A stretch of 64,000 nucleotides of DNA, from positions 38,064-102,063 of the forward strand of contig NZ_RAXV01000007.1 in assembly GCF_003611465.1 (NCBI RefSeq), given 5' to 3'. The position numbers and the translations under genes are program-made. Every line of letters begins with the position of its first letter. Positions within the stretch are counted from its first letter, which is position 1. Origin of the DNA: Acinetobacter tianfuensis. Lineage in GTDB: Bacteria; Pseudomonadota; Gammaproteobacteria; Pseudomonadales; Moraxellaceae. Positions 47,662-58,961 of this stretch are shown here, in pieces. The notes beneath the pieces are model-generated. The model was not told the origin of the DNA and did not search any database. It was given only the letters and a program-made list of their open reading frames with translations.

Positions 47662-48204
47662 ATGCCTTATAGCCATTTTGACATTGAAACCCTCAAAGCA
47701 CGCTTAGAACAGGCAAGACTTGCCGGATATATCTACCAGCATCAGCAGCATATGCTGATTTTGCAAGAACCTGCAGCAGAGAACGGCTCTGCCTTAAACA
47801 ATTTTGTGCAGCATGAGCACAGTTCCGACCAATTAGGCCTGCAATTTGGCCTACGACTTTCGGAGCAAAAGTGGGAGTTTGTCATTGGCATTACTCACAG
47901 CAATCAAAATAATCATTATGAAATCGGCGCGGGCAGCTTGAAAGGCGACCAGCGCGCTTTTAATTTGCTGTATGCTTTTTATAACTATCCCAAAGGTTTT
48001 TATATGGTGAGCATGCCTTTGGCTTCAAATGCCAGCCAGCTGGAAGCCGCGATTCAGCAGCAATTGTTTGAACTGCCAGAAATGGACTTTTTAAAAACAG
48101 CCCTAAAAATCAATCCAATGGGTGAACAGGTTGCGTGGATGAGCAGTATCATTTTACAAATCGCCTTAGAAATGAAAGTCCGCATTCAAACCGCACTATT
48201 GTAA
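47662..48204 (+). CDS. Conserved hypothetical protein downstream of ISAba1
   Basis: 180 residues, MPYSHFDIETLKARLEQARL and on, soluble, no signal peptide. I do not recognise the family. The original promoter is likely interrupted or moved because ISAba1 is inserted 48 bases upstream of the start. The start has a weak ribosome site. A strong hairpin follows. Confidence 0.7.
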   Translation: MPYSHFDIETLKARLEQARLAGYIYQHQQHMLILQEPAAENGSALNNFVQHEHSSDQLGLQFGLRLSEQKWEFVIGITHSNQNNHYEIGAGSLKGDQRAFNLLYAFYNYPKGFYMVSMPLASNASQLEAAIQQQLFELPEMDFLKTALKINPMGEQVAWMSSIILQIALEMKVRIQTALL

Positions 48205-48241
48205 TCATAACTCCAGACATTTAAAGATTATGAAATGATTC

Positions 48242-48269
48242 ATGCGCTGTGTATTTTTACACAGCGCAT
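48242..48269 (+). terminator. Hairpin after the unknown gene
   Basis: ATGCGCTGTGTA, TTTT loop, TACACAGCGCAT, a perfect 12-bp stem followed by TTCTT. 37 bases past the stop. Confidence 0.75.
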
Positions 48270-48581
48270 TTCTTATTGAGGCTATGCATATAAACAATCT
48301 AGAACGCCAATGCAGTCGGATACAAAAATTTACAGACTTTAAACCGCAATATAGAATTTAAAGCCTAAATTGACGGCAATGCCGCTGTGCTATACCTATT
48401 TGCAGTTAACAAAACTCTATAAAACGACATATTTGTGAAAAATATTTCAACAAATTGACAATAATTGTCAGCCATTTATTACACAACTTCATCATTCGGT
48501 GTTATCTTAGAATTATAAAAAAATATGTTGCCAGAAATAATTTTTTTTAATTATTCATATTTTAAGATGAGAGAAATTGCT
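48270..48581. other. Intergenic region before the YqiJ-like gene
   Basis: No gene seen. It holds the perfect palindrome TGACAAT-A-ATTGTCA at 48456-48470, a candidate operator about 110 bases before the start of the YqiJ-like gene. Confidence 0.55.
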
Positions 48582-49220
48582 ATGTGGGAATTGCTCACTC
48601 ATCCATCGAATATTGCATTCAGCATTAGCCTGTGTCTGATGTTTTTATTTGGGATACTTGAAGTTCTTTTAGCAGTCATTGGAGGCGGCTCACAAAGCTT
48701 AGTCGAACAATTCCTGCCGGAAGATCTAGAGAAACAATCCATAAATGGCGCGCCTAAAAAGCGCAGCCTAATACGAAAAATTTTAGATTGGCTATGTTTA
48801 GGGCACGTACCGCTCTTTATCTGGCTCATCATTTTTCTAAGTGCATTCAGCTTCACAGGCCTGATGATCCAAAGCATGATGCACTACTTTACTGACATGC
48901 TGTTTAATGCACTGCTGATCACATTGGCAAGCTTTTTTCTCTGCATGCCATTGGTACGTCTTTGCGTGCAAACTGTGGCAAGACTTTTACCGTATGACAA
49001 TCTGCCTATCCTTTACAGTGATGCGCTGATTGGCTGTACCGCAGTCATTGTTCACGGCGAAGCGCGCATGAATATGCCCGCTAAGGCCAAAGTACAAGAT
49101 CAGCAAGGCATTACACATTATGTCATGGTAGAGCCTGACCAAGAAGTTTCACTCAGTACAGGCAGTTCTCTTGTACTGACGCAAAAAACAAAAAATGGTT
49201 TCCAAGGCACTCTCCTGTAA
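48582..49220 (+). CDS. YqiJ-like inner-membrane OB-fold protein (DUF1449)
   Basis: 212 residues. Hydrophobic helices at the N-terminus (IAFSISLCLMFLFGILEVLLAVIGG), two in the middle (HVPLFIWLIIFLSAFSFTGLMI and FNALLITLASFFLCMPLVRLCV), then a short OB-fold-like domain (LIGCTAVIVHGEARMNMPAKAKV ... HYVMVEPDQEVSLSTGSSLVL). It resembles E. coli YqiJ, whose partner YqiK is a flotillin; no flotillin gene follows here. Start at MWELLTHP is chosen because helix 1 begins at once; upstream Mets at 48525 and 48567 are possible. Confidence 0.72.
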   Translation: MWELLTHPSNIAFSISLCLMFLFGILEVLLAVIGGGSQSLVEQFLPEDLEKQSINGAPKKRSLIRKILDWLCLGHVPLFIWLIIFLSAFSFTGLMIQSMMHYFTDMLFNALLITLASFFLCMPLVRLCVQTVARLLPYDNLPILYSDALIGCTAVIVHGEARMNMPAKAKVQDQQGITHYVMVEPDQEVSLSTGSSLVLTQKTKNGFQGTLL

Positions 49221-49231
49221 ACCGCATTTTT

Positions 49232-49269
49232 AAATAAAAAGCTGCAGCCCATTCTGCGGCTTTTTATTT
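49232..49269 (+). terminator. Terminator after the YqiJ-like gene
   Basis: AAATAAAAAGCTGCAG, 6-base loop, CTGCGGCTTTTTATTT; 16-bp stem with one T-G pair. Confidence 0.85.
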
Positions 49270-49526
49270 AAATTTAGATTCGTATTTAAAGCTGTGCAGT
49301 CCTGACCTTAAAGCCGCTAAAACCTGAAAGTGAGCATATCGCCGTGATGAATCAACTCACACTGCAGCCTTTTATATGCAAGAGAAATCTAAGAATACGC
49401 AGCTGAATATTTTTTAATCCATCCGCATATCAAAACATAGTCCATCATCTGTGAAATACATTCATTCCAGATTCAGCATCAACACGTTCAGCTTTAAACT
49501 GCTGCGGCCGTACAGACAAAAACCAC
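49270..49526. other. Gap between YqiJ-like gene and sucD terminator
   Basis: About 260 bases in which I see no gene, tRNA or clear repeat. Confidence 0.6.
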
Positions 49527-49556
49527 AAAAAGCCTAATGACATGCATCAGGCTTTT
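49527..49556 (-). terminator. Terminator of sucCD
   Basis: AAAAGCCT ... AGGCTTTT with a partly paired inner stem and a T run on the minus strand, 50 bases past the sucD stop. Confidence 0.75.
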
Positions 49557-49606
49557 AAAATATTTATAACTTGATATAAAGCTGAGATCTGCCAAGCAGG
49601 CTTAAC

Positions 49607-50497
49607 TTAAACCAGCCCTTTATCCTTAAGCACAGCATACATAGTAGAACCCAGCTCTGCCGGACTGCGCGTATATGCCATGCCAGCTTTTTCAAAAGCC
49701 GCAAATTTTTCTTCTGCAGTGCCTTTACCGCCAGAAATAATCGCGCCAGCATGCCCCATACGCTTGCCTTTTGGCGCTGTTACACCTGCAATATAACCCA
49801 CCACAGGTTTGGTCACATGAGACTGAATATATTCAGCCGCTTCTTCCTCTGCAGTGCCGCCAATTTCACCAATCATGATGATCGCTTCAGTTTGCGGGTC
49901 TTCCTGGAACAGCTTTAAGCAGTCAATTTGGTTCATACCCGGAATTGGGTCACCGCCAATACCGATACAGGTTGACTGCCCTAAACCAAGCTTGGTCGTT
50001 TGTGCGACGGCTTCATAGGTCAATGTACCTGAACGCGAAATAATACCAATCTTGCCTGCTTGGTGAATATAACCTGGCATAATGCCGATCTTACATTCAC
50101 CTGGGGTAATAATCCCCGGACAGTTAGGTCCAATCAAACGCGCATTATTGCCGTAGGTTTCCAAATAACGCTTGGCTTTTAACATATCCAGCGTTGGTAC
50201 GCCTTCTGTAATCACAACAATCAGCTCAATACCTGAATCAATAGATTCAATAATCGAATCTAATACAAACGGCGCAGGTACATAAATCGAGGTTGCCGTT
50301 GCACCAGTTTCACGAACCGCTTCTTTCATCGTATTAAAGACTGGCAGGTTTAAGTGCTGTGTGCCGCCTTTGCCCGGTGTTACGCCGCCAACAACTTTTG
50401 TGCCGTAAGCGATTGACTGTTCAGAGTGAAATGTACCGTTTTTACCGGTAAAACCTTGCACCAATACTTTTGTGTCTTTATTTACTAATACGCTCAT
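49607..50497 (-). CDS. sucD: Succinate-CoA ligase, alpha subunit
   Basis: 296 residues. CoA-binding N-terminal fold ([35 protein letters not shown]) and the phospho-His loop [17 protein letters not shown] (near residue 246). With SucC it makes succinate and ATP or GTP from succinyl-CoA. sucC lies 13 bases upstream on the same strand. Standard length. Confidence 0.97.
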   Translation of the reverse strand: MSVLVNKDTKVLVQGFTGKNGTFHSEQSIAYGTKVVGGVTPGKGGTQHLNLPVFNTMKEAVRETGATATSIYVPAPFVLDSIIESIDSGIELIVVITEGVPTLDMLKAKRYLETYGNNARLIGPNCPGIITPGECKIGIMPGYIHQAGKIGIISRSGTLTYEAVAQTTKLGLGQSTCIGIGGDPIPGMNQIDCLKLFQEDPQTEAIIMIGEIGGTAEEEAAEYIQSHVTKPVVGYIAGVTAPKGKRMGHAGAIISGGKGTAEEKFAAFEKAGMAYTRSPAELGSTMYAVLKDKGLV

Positions 50498-50510
50498 GAT
50501 TTCTGCTCCC

Positions 50511-51677
50511 TTAGCCTTTTACCGCAGCAACGATTTTTTCTGCAGCATCCGCTAGTCCGCTTGCAGAAATCAATTTCAAACCGGATTCATCAAGTAATTT
50601 TGCACCTAATTCTGCATTGTTCCCTTCTAAACGAACAACCACAGGCACAGTGACATTTACTTCTTGAACCGCTGCAATAATTGCTTCTGCAATCATGTCA
50701 CAACGTACAATTCCGCCAAAAATGTTAATTAATACACCTTGTACAGACGTATCTGCCAAAATAATTTTAAAGGCTTCGATCACGCGCTCTTTGGTCGCGC
50801 CGCCTCCAACATCAAGGAAGTTTGCCGGCTGACCGCCATATAGCTTAATGATGTCCATGGTTGCCATGGCAAGCCCTGCGCCATTGACCATACAGCCAAT
50901 GTTGCCTTCTAAGGCCACATAGTTCAGATCAAACTCAGACGCTTTCAGCTCACGCTCATTTTCCTGCGACTTATCACGCAGCGCGGCAATTTCGGGTAAA
51001 CGGTATAGCGCATTTGAGTCAATGCCAATTTTTGCATCCACACATAAAATCTCGCCATTTTCACGTACAGAAAGCGGGTTAATTTCAAATAAGGCAAAAT
51101 CATTTTCAATGAATGCTTGATAAGCAGCTGACATGATTTTGACAAACTGGCTAACTTGCTTATCTTTCAAATTCAGCGCAAAGGCCACTTCACGCGCTTG
51201 GAACGGCAATAAACCCACTAAAGGATCAACTTCGACTTTAATAATCTTTTCTGGTGTTTCTTCCGCGACTTTTTCAATTTCAACACCGCCTTCAGTCGAT
51301 GCCATAAACGTCACACGGCGGCTTGAACGGTCTACAACAGCACCCAAATAAAGCTCACGCTCTACAGGATAAACATCTTCAGAAACCAAAATACCGCTGA
51401 CTGGCTGACCTAATGCATCTGTCTGATAAGTGACTAAGCGTGAACCGACCATCTGGTTGACATAATCTGTCGCTTCTTGAGCCGACTTCACTACTTTCAC
51501 GCCGCCTGCCTTACCGCGGCCGCCAGCATGCACTTGGGCTTTTAAAACTGCAAACTTGCCGCCCAATTGCTCAAAAGCTTTTACAGCTTCTTCAGCAGTG
51601 GTTACAAATACGCCTTCTTGGACGGGCATACCATATTTTTTTAATAACGCTTTAGCTTGATATTCGTGTAGATTCAT
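50511..51677 (-). CDS. sucC: Succinate-CoA ligase, beta subunit
   Basis: 388 residues. ATP-grasp domain ([42 protein letters not shown]-type [13 protein letters not shown]) and the C-terminal CoA-ligase fold ending in [15 protein letters not shown]. It partners SucD for substrate-level phosphorylation. It lies 181 bases below lpd with a strong hairpin in between, so it may have its own promoter. Confidence 0.97.
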   Translation of the reverse strand: MNLHEYQAKALLKKYGMPVQEGVFVTTAEEAVKAFEQLGGKFAVLKAQVHAGGRGKAGGVKVVKSAQEATDYVNQMVGSRLVTYQTDALGQPVSGILVSEDVYPVERELYLGAVVDRSSRRVTFMASTEGGVEIEKVAEETPEKIIKVEVDPLVGLLPFQAREVAFALNLKDKQVSQFVKIMSAAYQAFIENDFALFEINPLSVRENGEILCVDAKIGIDSNALYRLPEIAALRDKSQENERELKASEFDLNYVALEGNIGCMVNGAGLAMATMDIIKLYGGQPANFLDVGGGATKERVIEAFKIILADTSVQGVLINIFGGIVRCDMIAEAIIAAVQEVNVTVPVVVRLEGNNAELGAKLLDESGLKLISASGLADAAEKIVAAVKG

Positions 51678-51825
51678 TGAACAACCTTTTACTCATTTTT
51701 CGCTTTGTTATGACCCATTAAAGCCCAGACATCCGTCAAAGCAGCTTTAACCTTTTTAAAAATTTAAAATATTTCTTATCTTTATTTTTAGATGATTGTT
51801 CATATAAAAACAACCACCAAATGCA

Positions 51826-51851
51826 AAAAGAGCGGCCTAGGCCGCTCTTTT
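51826..51851 (-). terminator. Perfect palindromic terminator after lpd
   Basis: AAAAGAGCGGCC, TA, GGCCGCTCTTTT: 12-bp arms, 7 bases beyond the lpd stop. It separates sucAB-lpd from sucCD, at least partly. Confidence 0.85.
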
Positions 51852-51858
51852 CTTCATC

Positions 51859-53325
<1,467 letters not shown>

Positions 53326-53352
53326 CTAAGCCCATGGATTTATTCTTTAGAA

Positions 53353-54537
53353 TTAAAGATCAAGGATCAGCTTAGCTGGCTCTTCTAACAATTCTTTAAT
53401 TGTTACAAGGAAACCAACCGCTTCTTTACCATCGATTAGACGGTGGTCATAAGAAAGCGCCAAGTACATCATTGGAAGAATTTCTACTTGACCATTCACA
53501 GCCATAGGACGCTCTTGGATTTTGTGCATGCCAAGAATCGCAGTTTGCGGCGTGTTTAAAATAGGCGTAGAAAGCAATGAACCGAAAGTACCGCCATTAG
53601 TAATGGTGAACGTACCGCCAGTCATATCTTCGATGCCAAGCTTACCGTCACGCGCTTTGCCAGCATATGCACGGATGCCGTTTTCTACTTCAGCATAGTT
53701 CATGCGGTCAGTATCACGAAGCACTGGAACCACTAAACCGCGGTCAGAAGATACAGCAACACCGATGTCATAGTAACCGTGGTAAACGATGTCGTTGCCG
53801 TCAATTGAAGCATTTACAGCTGGGTAACGTTTAAGCGCTTCAGTTGCAGCTTTAACGAAGAATGACATGAAGCCTAGACGCGCGCCATGACGTTTTTCAA
53901 ATGCGTCTTTGTATTGAGCGCGCATTTCCATGATTGGTTTCATGTTCACTTCGTTAAACGTGGTCAACATTGCTGTTTCTTGAGTTGCAGCAAGCAGACG
54001 TTCAGCAACACGTTTACGAAGACGAGTCATCGGAACGCGTTTTTCAATACGCTCGCCTACAGCAACGCTTAATGGCGCAGCAGCAGGAGCTGCTGGTTTC
54101 GCTTGATGATTTGCAACATCTTCTTTAGTGATGCGGCCGCCGCGGCCTGTGCCTGCAACGTCAGCAGCAGCAATGCCAGTTTCCGACAAAGCTTTACGAA
54201 CAGCTGGCGCTTGGTCAGCAACAGGAGCACGCTCAACTACAGGAGCTGCCGCAGCTGGAGCAGCGGCTTCAGGCTGAGCTGCAGGCGCAGCAGCTGCTGC
54301 GCCTTCAACAAATTCAGCAATTACTTCTGAAGAAAGCACTGTATCGCCTTCGTTTTTAATGATTTCAGAAATCGTACCGTCTGCAGGAGCAACAACTTCT
54401 AGAACAACTTTGTCAGTCTCAATATCACAGATCACTTCGTCACGTGATACAGCTTCACCTGGTTGTTTGTGCCAAGCAGCGATCGTACCGTCCGCAACTG
54501 ACTCTGGGAATACCGGTGCTTTAATTTCGGTTGCCAT
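53353..54537 (-). CDS. sucB: Dihydrolipoyllysine succinyltransferase (E2)
   Basis: 394 residues. Lipoyl domain with the lipoylated Lys in [15 protein letters not shown] (about 43), an Ala/Pro linker, peripheral subunit-binding domain ([29 protein letters not shown]) and a catalytic domain with TTFNEVNM and [12 protein letters not shown] (HxxxDG). It forms the core of the 2-oxoglutarate dehydrogenase complex. One lipoyl domain only. 17 bases separate it from sucA. Confidence 0.97.
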   Translation of the reverse strand: MATEIKAPVFPESVADGTIAAWHKQPGEAVSRDEVICDIETDKVVLEVVAPADGTISEIIKNEGDTVLSSEVIAEFVEGAAAAAPAAQPEAAAPAAAAPVVERAPVADQAPAVRKALSETGIAAADVAGTGRGGRITKEDVANHQAKPAAPAAAPLSVAVGERIEKRVPMTRLRKRVAERLLAATQETAMLTTFNEVNMKPIMEMRAQYKDAFEKRHGARLGFMSFFVKAATEALKRYPAVNASIDGNDIVYHGYYDIGVAVSSDRGLVVPVLRDTDRMNYAEVENGIRAYAGKARDGKLGIEDMTGGTFTITNGGTFGSLLSTPILNTPQTAILGMHKIQERPMAVNGQVEILPMMYLALSYDHRLIDGKEAVGFLVTIKELLEEPAKLILDL

Positions 54538-54554
54538 TACTTAGAATCTCCTGA

Positions 54555-57389
54555 TTATTCAGCTACGATCGCTAGAGCGTCATTAATGAGCTGAGCTTGT
54601 TGTTTTGCATGCAAATATGGTGAACCGCATGCCGGTGCAGCAGATGCTTCACGGCCTGCGTAGCTAATACGTACCTGTTTACCTGACTTCATGATGTCGT
54701 CATATAAACGCGGAGCGATGAACAGCCAAGCGCCTTGGTTCTTCGGTTCTTCTTGTGTCCATACAATTTCCGTTGCATTTGGATATTGAGCAAGAACTTC
54801 AGCAAGACGAGCTTCTGGGTACGGATACAATTGTTCAATACGAACGATTGCAGTGTTGTTCAATTCTTTTTCACGGCGTTTTTCAAGCAAGTCGTAGTAA
54901 ACCTTACCGCCGCAAAGCACGATACGGGTAACGTCTGACTTGTTGATGCTGTCGATTTCGTCAATCACAGTTTGGAATGTGCCGTTTGCAAGCTCATCTA
55001 GGTTAGATGTAGCAAGCTTGTGACGAAGCAATGACTTCGGCGACATGATGATCATTGGCTTACGGATCGGGCGAAGAGCCTGACGGCGTAAAGCATGATA
55101 AATCTGCGCTGGAGTAGTCGGTGTCATTACCTGCATGTTGTCTTCAGCACATAACTGTAAGAAACGTTCTAAACGCGCAGATGAATGCTCTGGACCTTGA
55201 CCTTCAAAGCCGTGCGGAAGAAGCATAGTCAGACCGCATACGCGCTCCCACTTCGTTTCGCCTGAAGCGATGAACTGGTCAATAACAACCTGTGCACAGT
55301 TAGCGAAGTCACCGAACTGAGCTTCCCAAAGCACTAAGCTTTTTGGAAGAGTCGTTGCATAGCCGTATTCAAACGCAAGAACCGCCATCTCTGACAATAA
55401 TGAGTCATAGATTGCTGTACGCGGCTGGTTCTCTTTCAAGTTACATAATGGAATGTAAGTTGAACCGTCCACTTGGTTATGAAGTTTTGCATGGCGGTGT
55501 GAGAATGTACCGCGGCCAACGTCTTCACCTGTTAAGCGCACAAGGAAACCGTCATCTAAAAGTGATGCATACGCTAGAGTTTCGGCAGCACCCCAGTTCA
55601 AAGGCATTTCGCCAGTTTGCATTTTCAGACGGTCGTCGATGACTTTCGAAACCTGACGCTGCATTACGAAGCCTTCAGGAAGCTCGCGCATTTTCTTGCC
55701 AAGTTCTTTCAAACGCTCGATTGGGAAAGTTGTATCCCATTCGTCTGTATACTCATGACCTAGGTAAGGCGCCCAATCTACAAACATTTTTGTATTTGGC
55801 TCAAGCACCAGCGCATTTGCAACGTGCTTGCCTGCTTCTAAATCAGAACGGTACTGCTCAACCATTTGATCAGCAGCAGCGCGGTCAAGAACACCTTCTT
55901 GAACCAGCTTGTCTGCATACAAAGTACGAGTCGTCGCTTTTTTGTTGATGACTTGATACATCATTGGCTGAGTTGCTGCCGGCTCGTCCGCTTCGTTATG
56001 GCCGCGGCGGCGGTAGCAGAACATGTCAATCACAACATCTTTACGGAATGTATGACGGAAATCATGCGCCAATTGAGCAACAAACAATACAGATTCAGGA
56101 TCATCGCCATTCACATGGAAGATAGGCGCTTGGATCATTTTCGCGATGTCAGTACAGTATTCTGTAGAACGCGCATCACGCGGATCTGAAGTTGTGAAAC
56201 CAACTTGGTTGTTTACCACGATGTGAACTGTACCGCCCACTGTATAACCGCGAGTTTGCGACATTTGGAAGGTTTCTTGGTTTACACCTTGACCCGCAAA
56301 TGCTGCGTCACCGTGAACGATTACTGGCAATACATCGTCACCGCCGATGTCTTTACGGCGTACTTGACGTGCGCGTACAGAACCTTCAACTACAGGACCA
56401 ACAATTTCCAAGTGTGATGGGTTAAACGCCAATGCCAAGTGAACTTCGCCGCCTGGAGTCATTACGTTTGAAGAGAAGCCTTGGTGGTACTTAACGTCAC
56501 CAGAACCTTTCTTATGAAGAGATTTACCTTCGAACTCACCAAATAGGTCAGCTGGGTTTTTACCCATGATGTTTACAAGAAGGTTTAAACGGCCGCGGTG
56601 AGGCATACCGATAACAACTTCTTTACAGCCAACTGAACCAGCGCGCTGGATCAATTCATTTACCATAGGGATAAATGATTCGCCGCCCTCAACACCAAAA
56701 CGTTTCGCGCCAACGAATTTGTTGCCTAGGTATTTTTCTAAGCCTTCAGCTGCTGTTAAGCGCTCAAGAACGTGTTTCTTTTGTTCTGCGTTATAGCCGA
56801 ATTGACCGCGTGCACCTTCTAAGCGCTGTTGAATCCAGCGTTTTTCTTTTGTGTCCACGATGTGCATGTACTCTGCGCCAATAGAAGAACAGTATGTTGC
56901 TTCCATTGCCTGAACCATTTCACCCAGCGTAGCTTCATCTTTACCGATTGCTAAGTTGCCTGTGTTGAATGGCGTATCTAGATCTGATTGAGTCAAACCA
57001 TGCGTTGCCAAATCTAAATCAGGCACGATTTCACGTTTAGCTAAACCAAGCGGATCGAGTTTTGCTTTTTGGTGACCGCGGTTGCGGTAAGCAGCGATTA
57101 ACTGCAATACACCAATTTGTCGACGCTCATGCTCAGAACTTACTGCACTTTGAACAACAGGCTGAACACGGCTTGAATTGCGGCCTAATAATAGGAATTG
57201 CTCACGTACATTACTGTGCGGCTGATCACCTTTAGGGAATTTATCGAAGTATTCGCGCCAGTCAGCTTCTACTGAGTCTGGAGCAACCAAATACTGCTCA
57301 TAAAGCTCTTCAATATACGCTGCACTGTCAGCGGAAAGTTCAGTGTCAAGACGCAGCGCGTCAGCAACTTCTTGCATTTGTGGACCCAT
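54555..57389 (-). CDS. sucA: 2-oxoglutarate dehydrogenase E1
   Basis: 944 residues, thiamine-diphosphate enzyme that decarboxylates 2-oxoglutarate. N-terminal SAAYIEELYEQYLVAPDSV (typical of OdhA/SucA), GMPHRGRLNLLVNIMGK, GDAAFAGQGVNQETF (ThDP-binding GD-x-N-type) and GAAETLAYASLL, FEYGYA near the C-terminal half. Start uncertain: the ATG at 57389 or one 4 codons below (MQEVADAL, 57377) fit. It is first of the sucAB-lpd operon. Confidence 0.96.
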   Translation of the reverse strand: MGPQMQEVADALRLDTELSADSAAYIEELYEQYLVAPDSVEADWREYFDKFPKGDQPHSNVREQFLLLGRNSSRVQPVVQSAVSSEHERRQIGVLQLIAAYRNRGHQKAKLDPLGLAKREIVPDLDLATHGLTQSDLDTPFNTGNLAIGKDEATLGEMVQAMEATYCSSIGAEYMHIVDTKEKRWIQQRLEGARGQFGYNAEQKKHVLERLTAAEGLEKYLGNKFVGAKRFGVEGGESFIPMVNELIQRAGSVGCKEVVIGMPHRGRLNLLVNIMGKNPADLFGEFEGKSLHKKGSGDVKYHQGFSSNVMTPGGEVHLALAFNPSHLEIVGPVVEGSVRARQVRRKDIGGDDVLPVIVHGDAAFAGQGVNQETFQMSQTRGYTVGGTVHIVVNNQVGFTTSDPRDARSTEYCTDIAKMIQAPIFHVNGDDPESVLFVAQLAHDFRHTFRKDVVIDMFCYRRRGHNEADEPAATQPMMYQVINKKATTRTLYADKLVQEGVLDRAAADQMVEQYRSDLEAGKHVANALVLEPNTKMFVDWAPYLGHEYTDEWDTTFPIERLKELGKKMRELPEGFVMQRQVSKVIDDRLKMQTGEMPLNWGAAETLAYASLLDDGFLVRLTGEDVGRGTFSHRHAKLHNQVDGSTYIPLCNLKENQPRTAIYDSLLSEMAVLAFEYGYATTLPKSLVLWEAQFGDFANCAQVVIDQFIASGETKWERVCGLTMLLPHGFEGQGPEHSSARLERFLQLCAEDNMQVMTPTTPAQIYHALRRQALRPIRKPMIIMSPKSLLRHKLATSNLDELANGTFQTVIDEIDSINKSDVTRIVLCGGKVYYDLLEKRREKELNNTAIVRIEQLYPYPEARLAEVLAQYPNATEIVWTQEEPKNQGAWLFIAPRLYDDIMKSGKQVRISYAGREASAAPACGSPYLHAKQQAQLINDALAIVAE

Positions 57390-57392
57390 TTC

Positions 57393-57563
57393 CTATTGCA
57401 AAAACATTTCAGGATGCTTTTTAAGCGAACCCATGATTAAAAATGCCATATGATAAACAGCATTAGTCCCCATTAGGCTTAAGCCATGAGGCGTTATCAC
57501 TGCATCAGGATTACCCAATGCGATTAACGAACAATAACACCCCTCAGCGGCATCATTACTCAT
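57393..57563 (-). CDS. Possible 56-residue leader protein before sucA
   Basis: A frame from MSNDAAEGCYC ends in TAG three bases before the sucA ATG, and the bases TAGGA of its stop could act as part of the sucA ribosome site. Codon use looks ordinary for the genome. I do not recognise the protein; it may be chance. If real, its translation would be coupled to sucA. Confidence 0.3.
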   Translation of the reverse strand: MSNDAAEGCYCSLIALGNPDAVITPHGLSLMGTNAVYHMAFLIMGSLKKHPEMFLQ

Positions 57564-58187
57564 TGTTAATACCCAGCAAAAGCTAGGCAATTTTTTGCAA
57601 ATCGTCTTAGAAAAAATAATTCGCACTGATTATCTTTTCTAAACCGACTTTACAGGCGGATGTTTTTACATTTATATCCTGCTTCAAGCACATAAATTGT
57701 TGAAAAAATGTACCCATAGCCGCCGTTTTTCAAATATAGCTGTGTGTCAAATGCTATCACGCAACCAGATTTTGAATTGATTTTTTTGACACATACCATC
57801 CATAAATTGGCGAAATACAGTTTAATATTTTCCAGCTAAGATATGGTGCTTTATCTTCAAAAATCTTTCAATTTAGACCAAAGTATAGCCAATCAATTTT
57901 CCATAAAACAAAAGAGAGCACGACATTTCTACCGAGGCTCTCCTTAACCGCTATATGATAACATTTTCCGCTCAATTTTACAGGCTTAATAGGCCAAACC
58001 ATCAAATATTAACCAGCACAATAACCCACCCATAGCCCGCCCTCACTTCAAAACTTGCCAGACAGCAGCCTATCCCATTGACTTCGCTATATTTAAAAAC
58101 GATTTCTGTTATTAGAAATACACTTTCTTTCGTTATAAAAACACAACAAAACCGCAATAAAGCAAACAGTTAAGCTTTTTAAAATAT
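57564..58187. other. sucA upstream region
   Basis: About 620 bases between sdhB and sucA with the probable sucA promoter. No convincing gene was found here. Confidence 0.6.
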
Positions 58188-58216
58188 AAAAAAACGCACC
58201 TTGCGGTGCGTTTTTT
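58188..58216 (-). terminator. Terminator of sdhCDAB
   Basis: A tract, CGCACC, loop TTGC, GGTGCG, six Ts. Lies 20 bases past the sdhB stop. Confidence 0.9.
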
Positions 58217-58236
58217 AGACTTGCGTCAATGCCGCA

Positions 58237-58947
58237 TTAGCCCGCCATATCTAAAAGCATGTTACGGATGTGACCGATTGCTTTAGTAGGGTTCAAACCT
58301 TTAGGACATACAGACACACAGTTCATGATGCCTTTACAGCGGAACAAAGAGAATGGGTCGTCAAGACGGTCCAAACGCTCTTGAGTTGCTGTATCACGAG
58401 AGTCGATGATGAAGCGGTAAGCATTCAGCAATGCAGATGGACCCAAGAACTTGTCTGGGTTCCACCAGAATGATGGACATGAAGTTGAACAGCATGCACA
58501 AAGAATACATTCGTACAAACCATCCAAGTGTTCACGATCTTCTGGAGACTGCAGACGCTCTTTAGGAGGCGCAGGCTGGTTATTGATCAAGAACGGGTGA
58601 ATTTTGTTGTACTGATCGTAGAACTGATTCATATCAACAACCAAGTCTTTCACAACTGGAAGACCTGGAAGCGGACGGATTGTGATTTCATTTGGCAAAT
58701 CGTTTAGGTTCCATAGGCACGCTAAACCGTTTTTACCATTAATGTTCACACCGTCAGAACCGCAAATACCTTCACGGCATGAACGGCGGAATGTTAACGT
58801 TTCATCTTGAACTTTCAATGCAAGAAGCGCATCAAGCAGCATACGGTGCTTTTCAGTCAGCTCAAGCTTGAAAGTTTGCATGTACGGCGCTTTATCCTTA
58901 TCAGGATCATAGCGGTAGATATGAAATGTACGGATACCTCTACTCAT
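58237..58947 (-). CDS. sdhB: Succinate dehydrogenase iron-sulfur subunit
   Basis: 236 residues with the three cluster motifs: CREGICGSDGVNINGKNGLAC ([2Fe-2S]), CILCACCSTSCPSFWW ([4Fe-4S] and partner) and CKGIMNCVSVCPKGLNP ([3Fe-4S]). It passes electrons from SdhA to the membrane quinone site. Follows sdhA by 14 bases. Standard. Confidence 0.97.
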   Translation of the reverse strand: MSRGIRTFHIYRYDPDKDKAPYMQTFKLELTEKHRMLLDALLALKVQDETLTFRRSCREGICGSDGVNINGKNGLACLWNLNDLPNEITIRPLPGLPVVKDLVVDMNQFYDQYNKIHPFLINNQPAPPKERLQSPEDREHLDGLYECILCACCSTSCPSFWWNPDKFLGPSALLNAYRFIIDSRDTATQERLDRLDDPFSLFRCKGIMNCVSVCPKGLNPTKAIGHIRNMLLDMAG

Positions 58948-58961
58948 CTTTATTCTCCCAA

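Noticed and set aside
57564..57626. N-terminal extension of the frame ahead of sucA
   Set aside because: No ribosome site and an odd composition rich in Cys, Lys and Ile; only the shorter frame from 57563 is kept, at low confidence.
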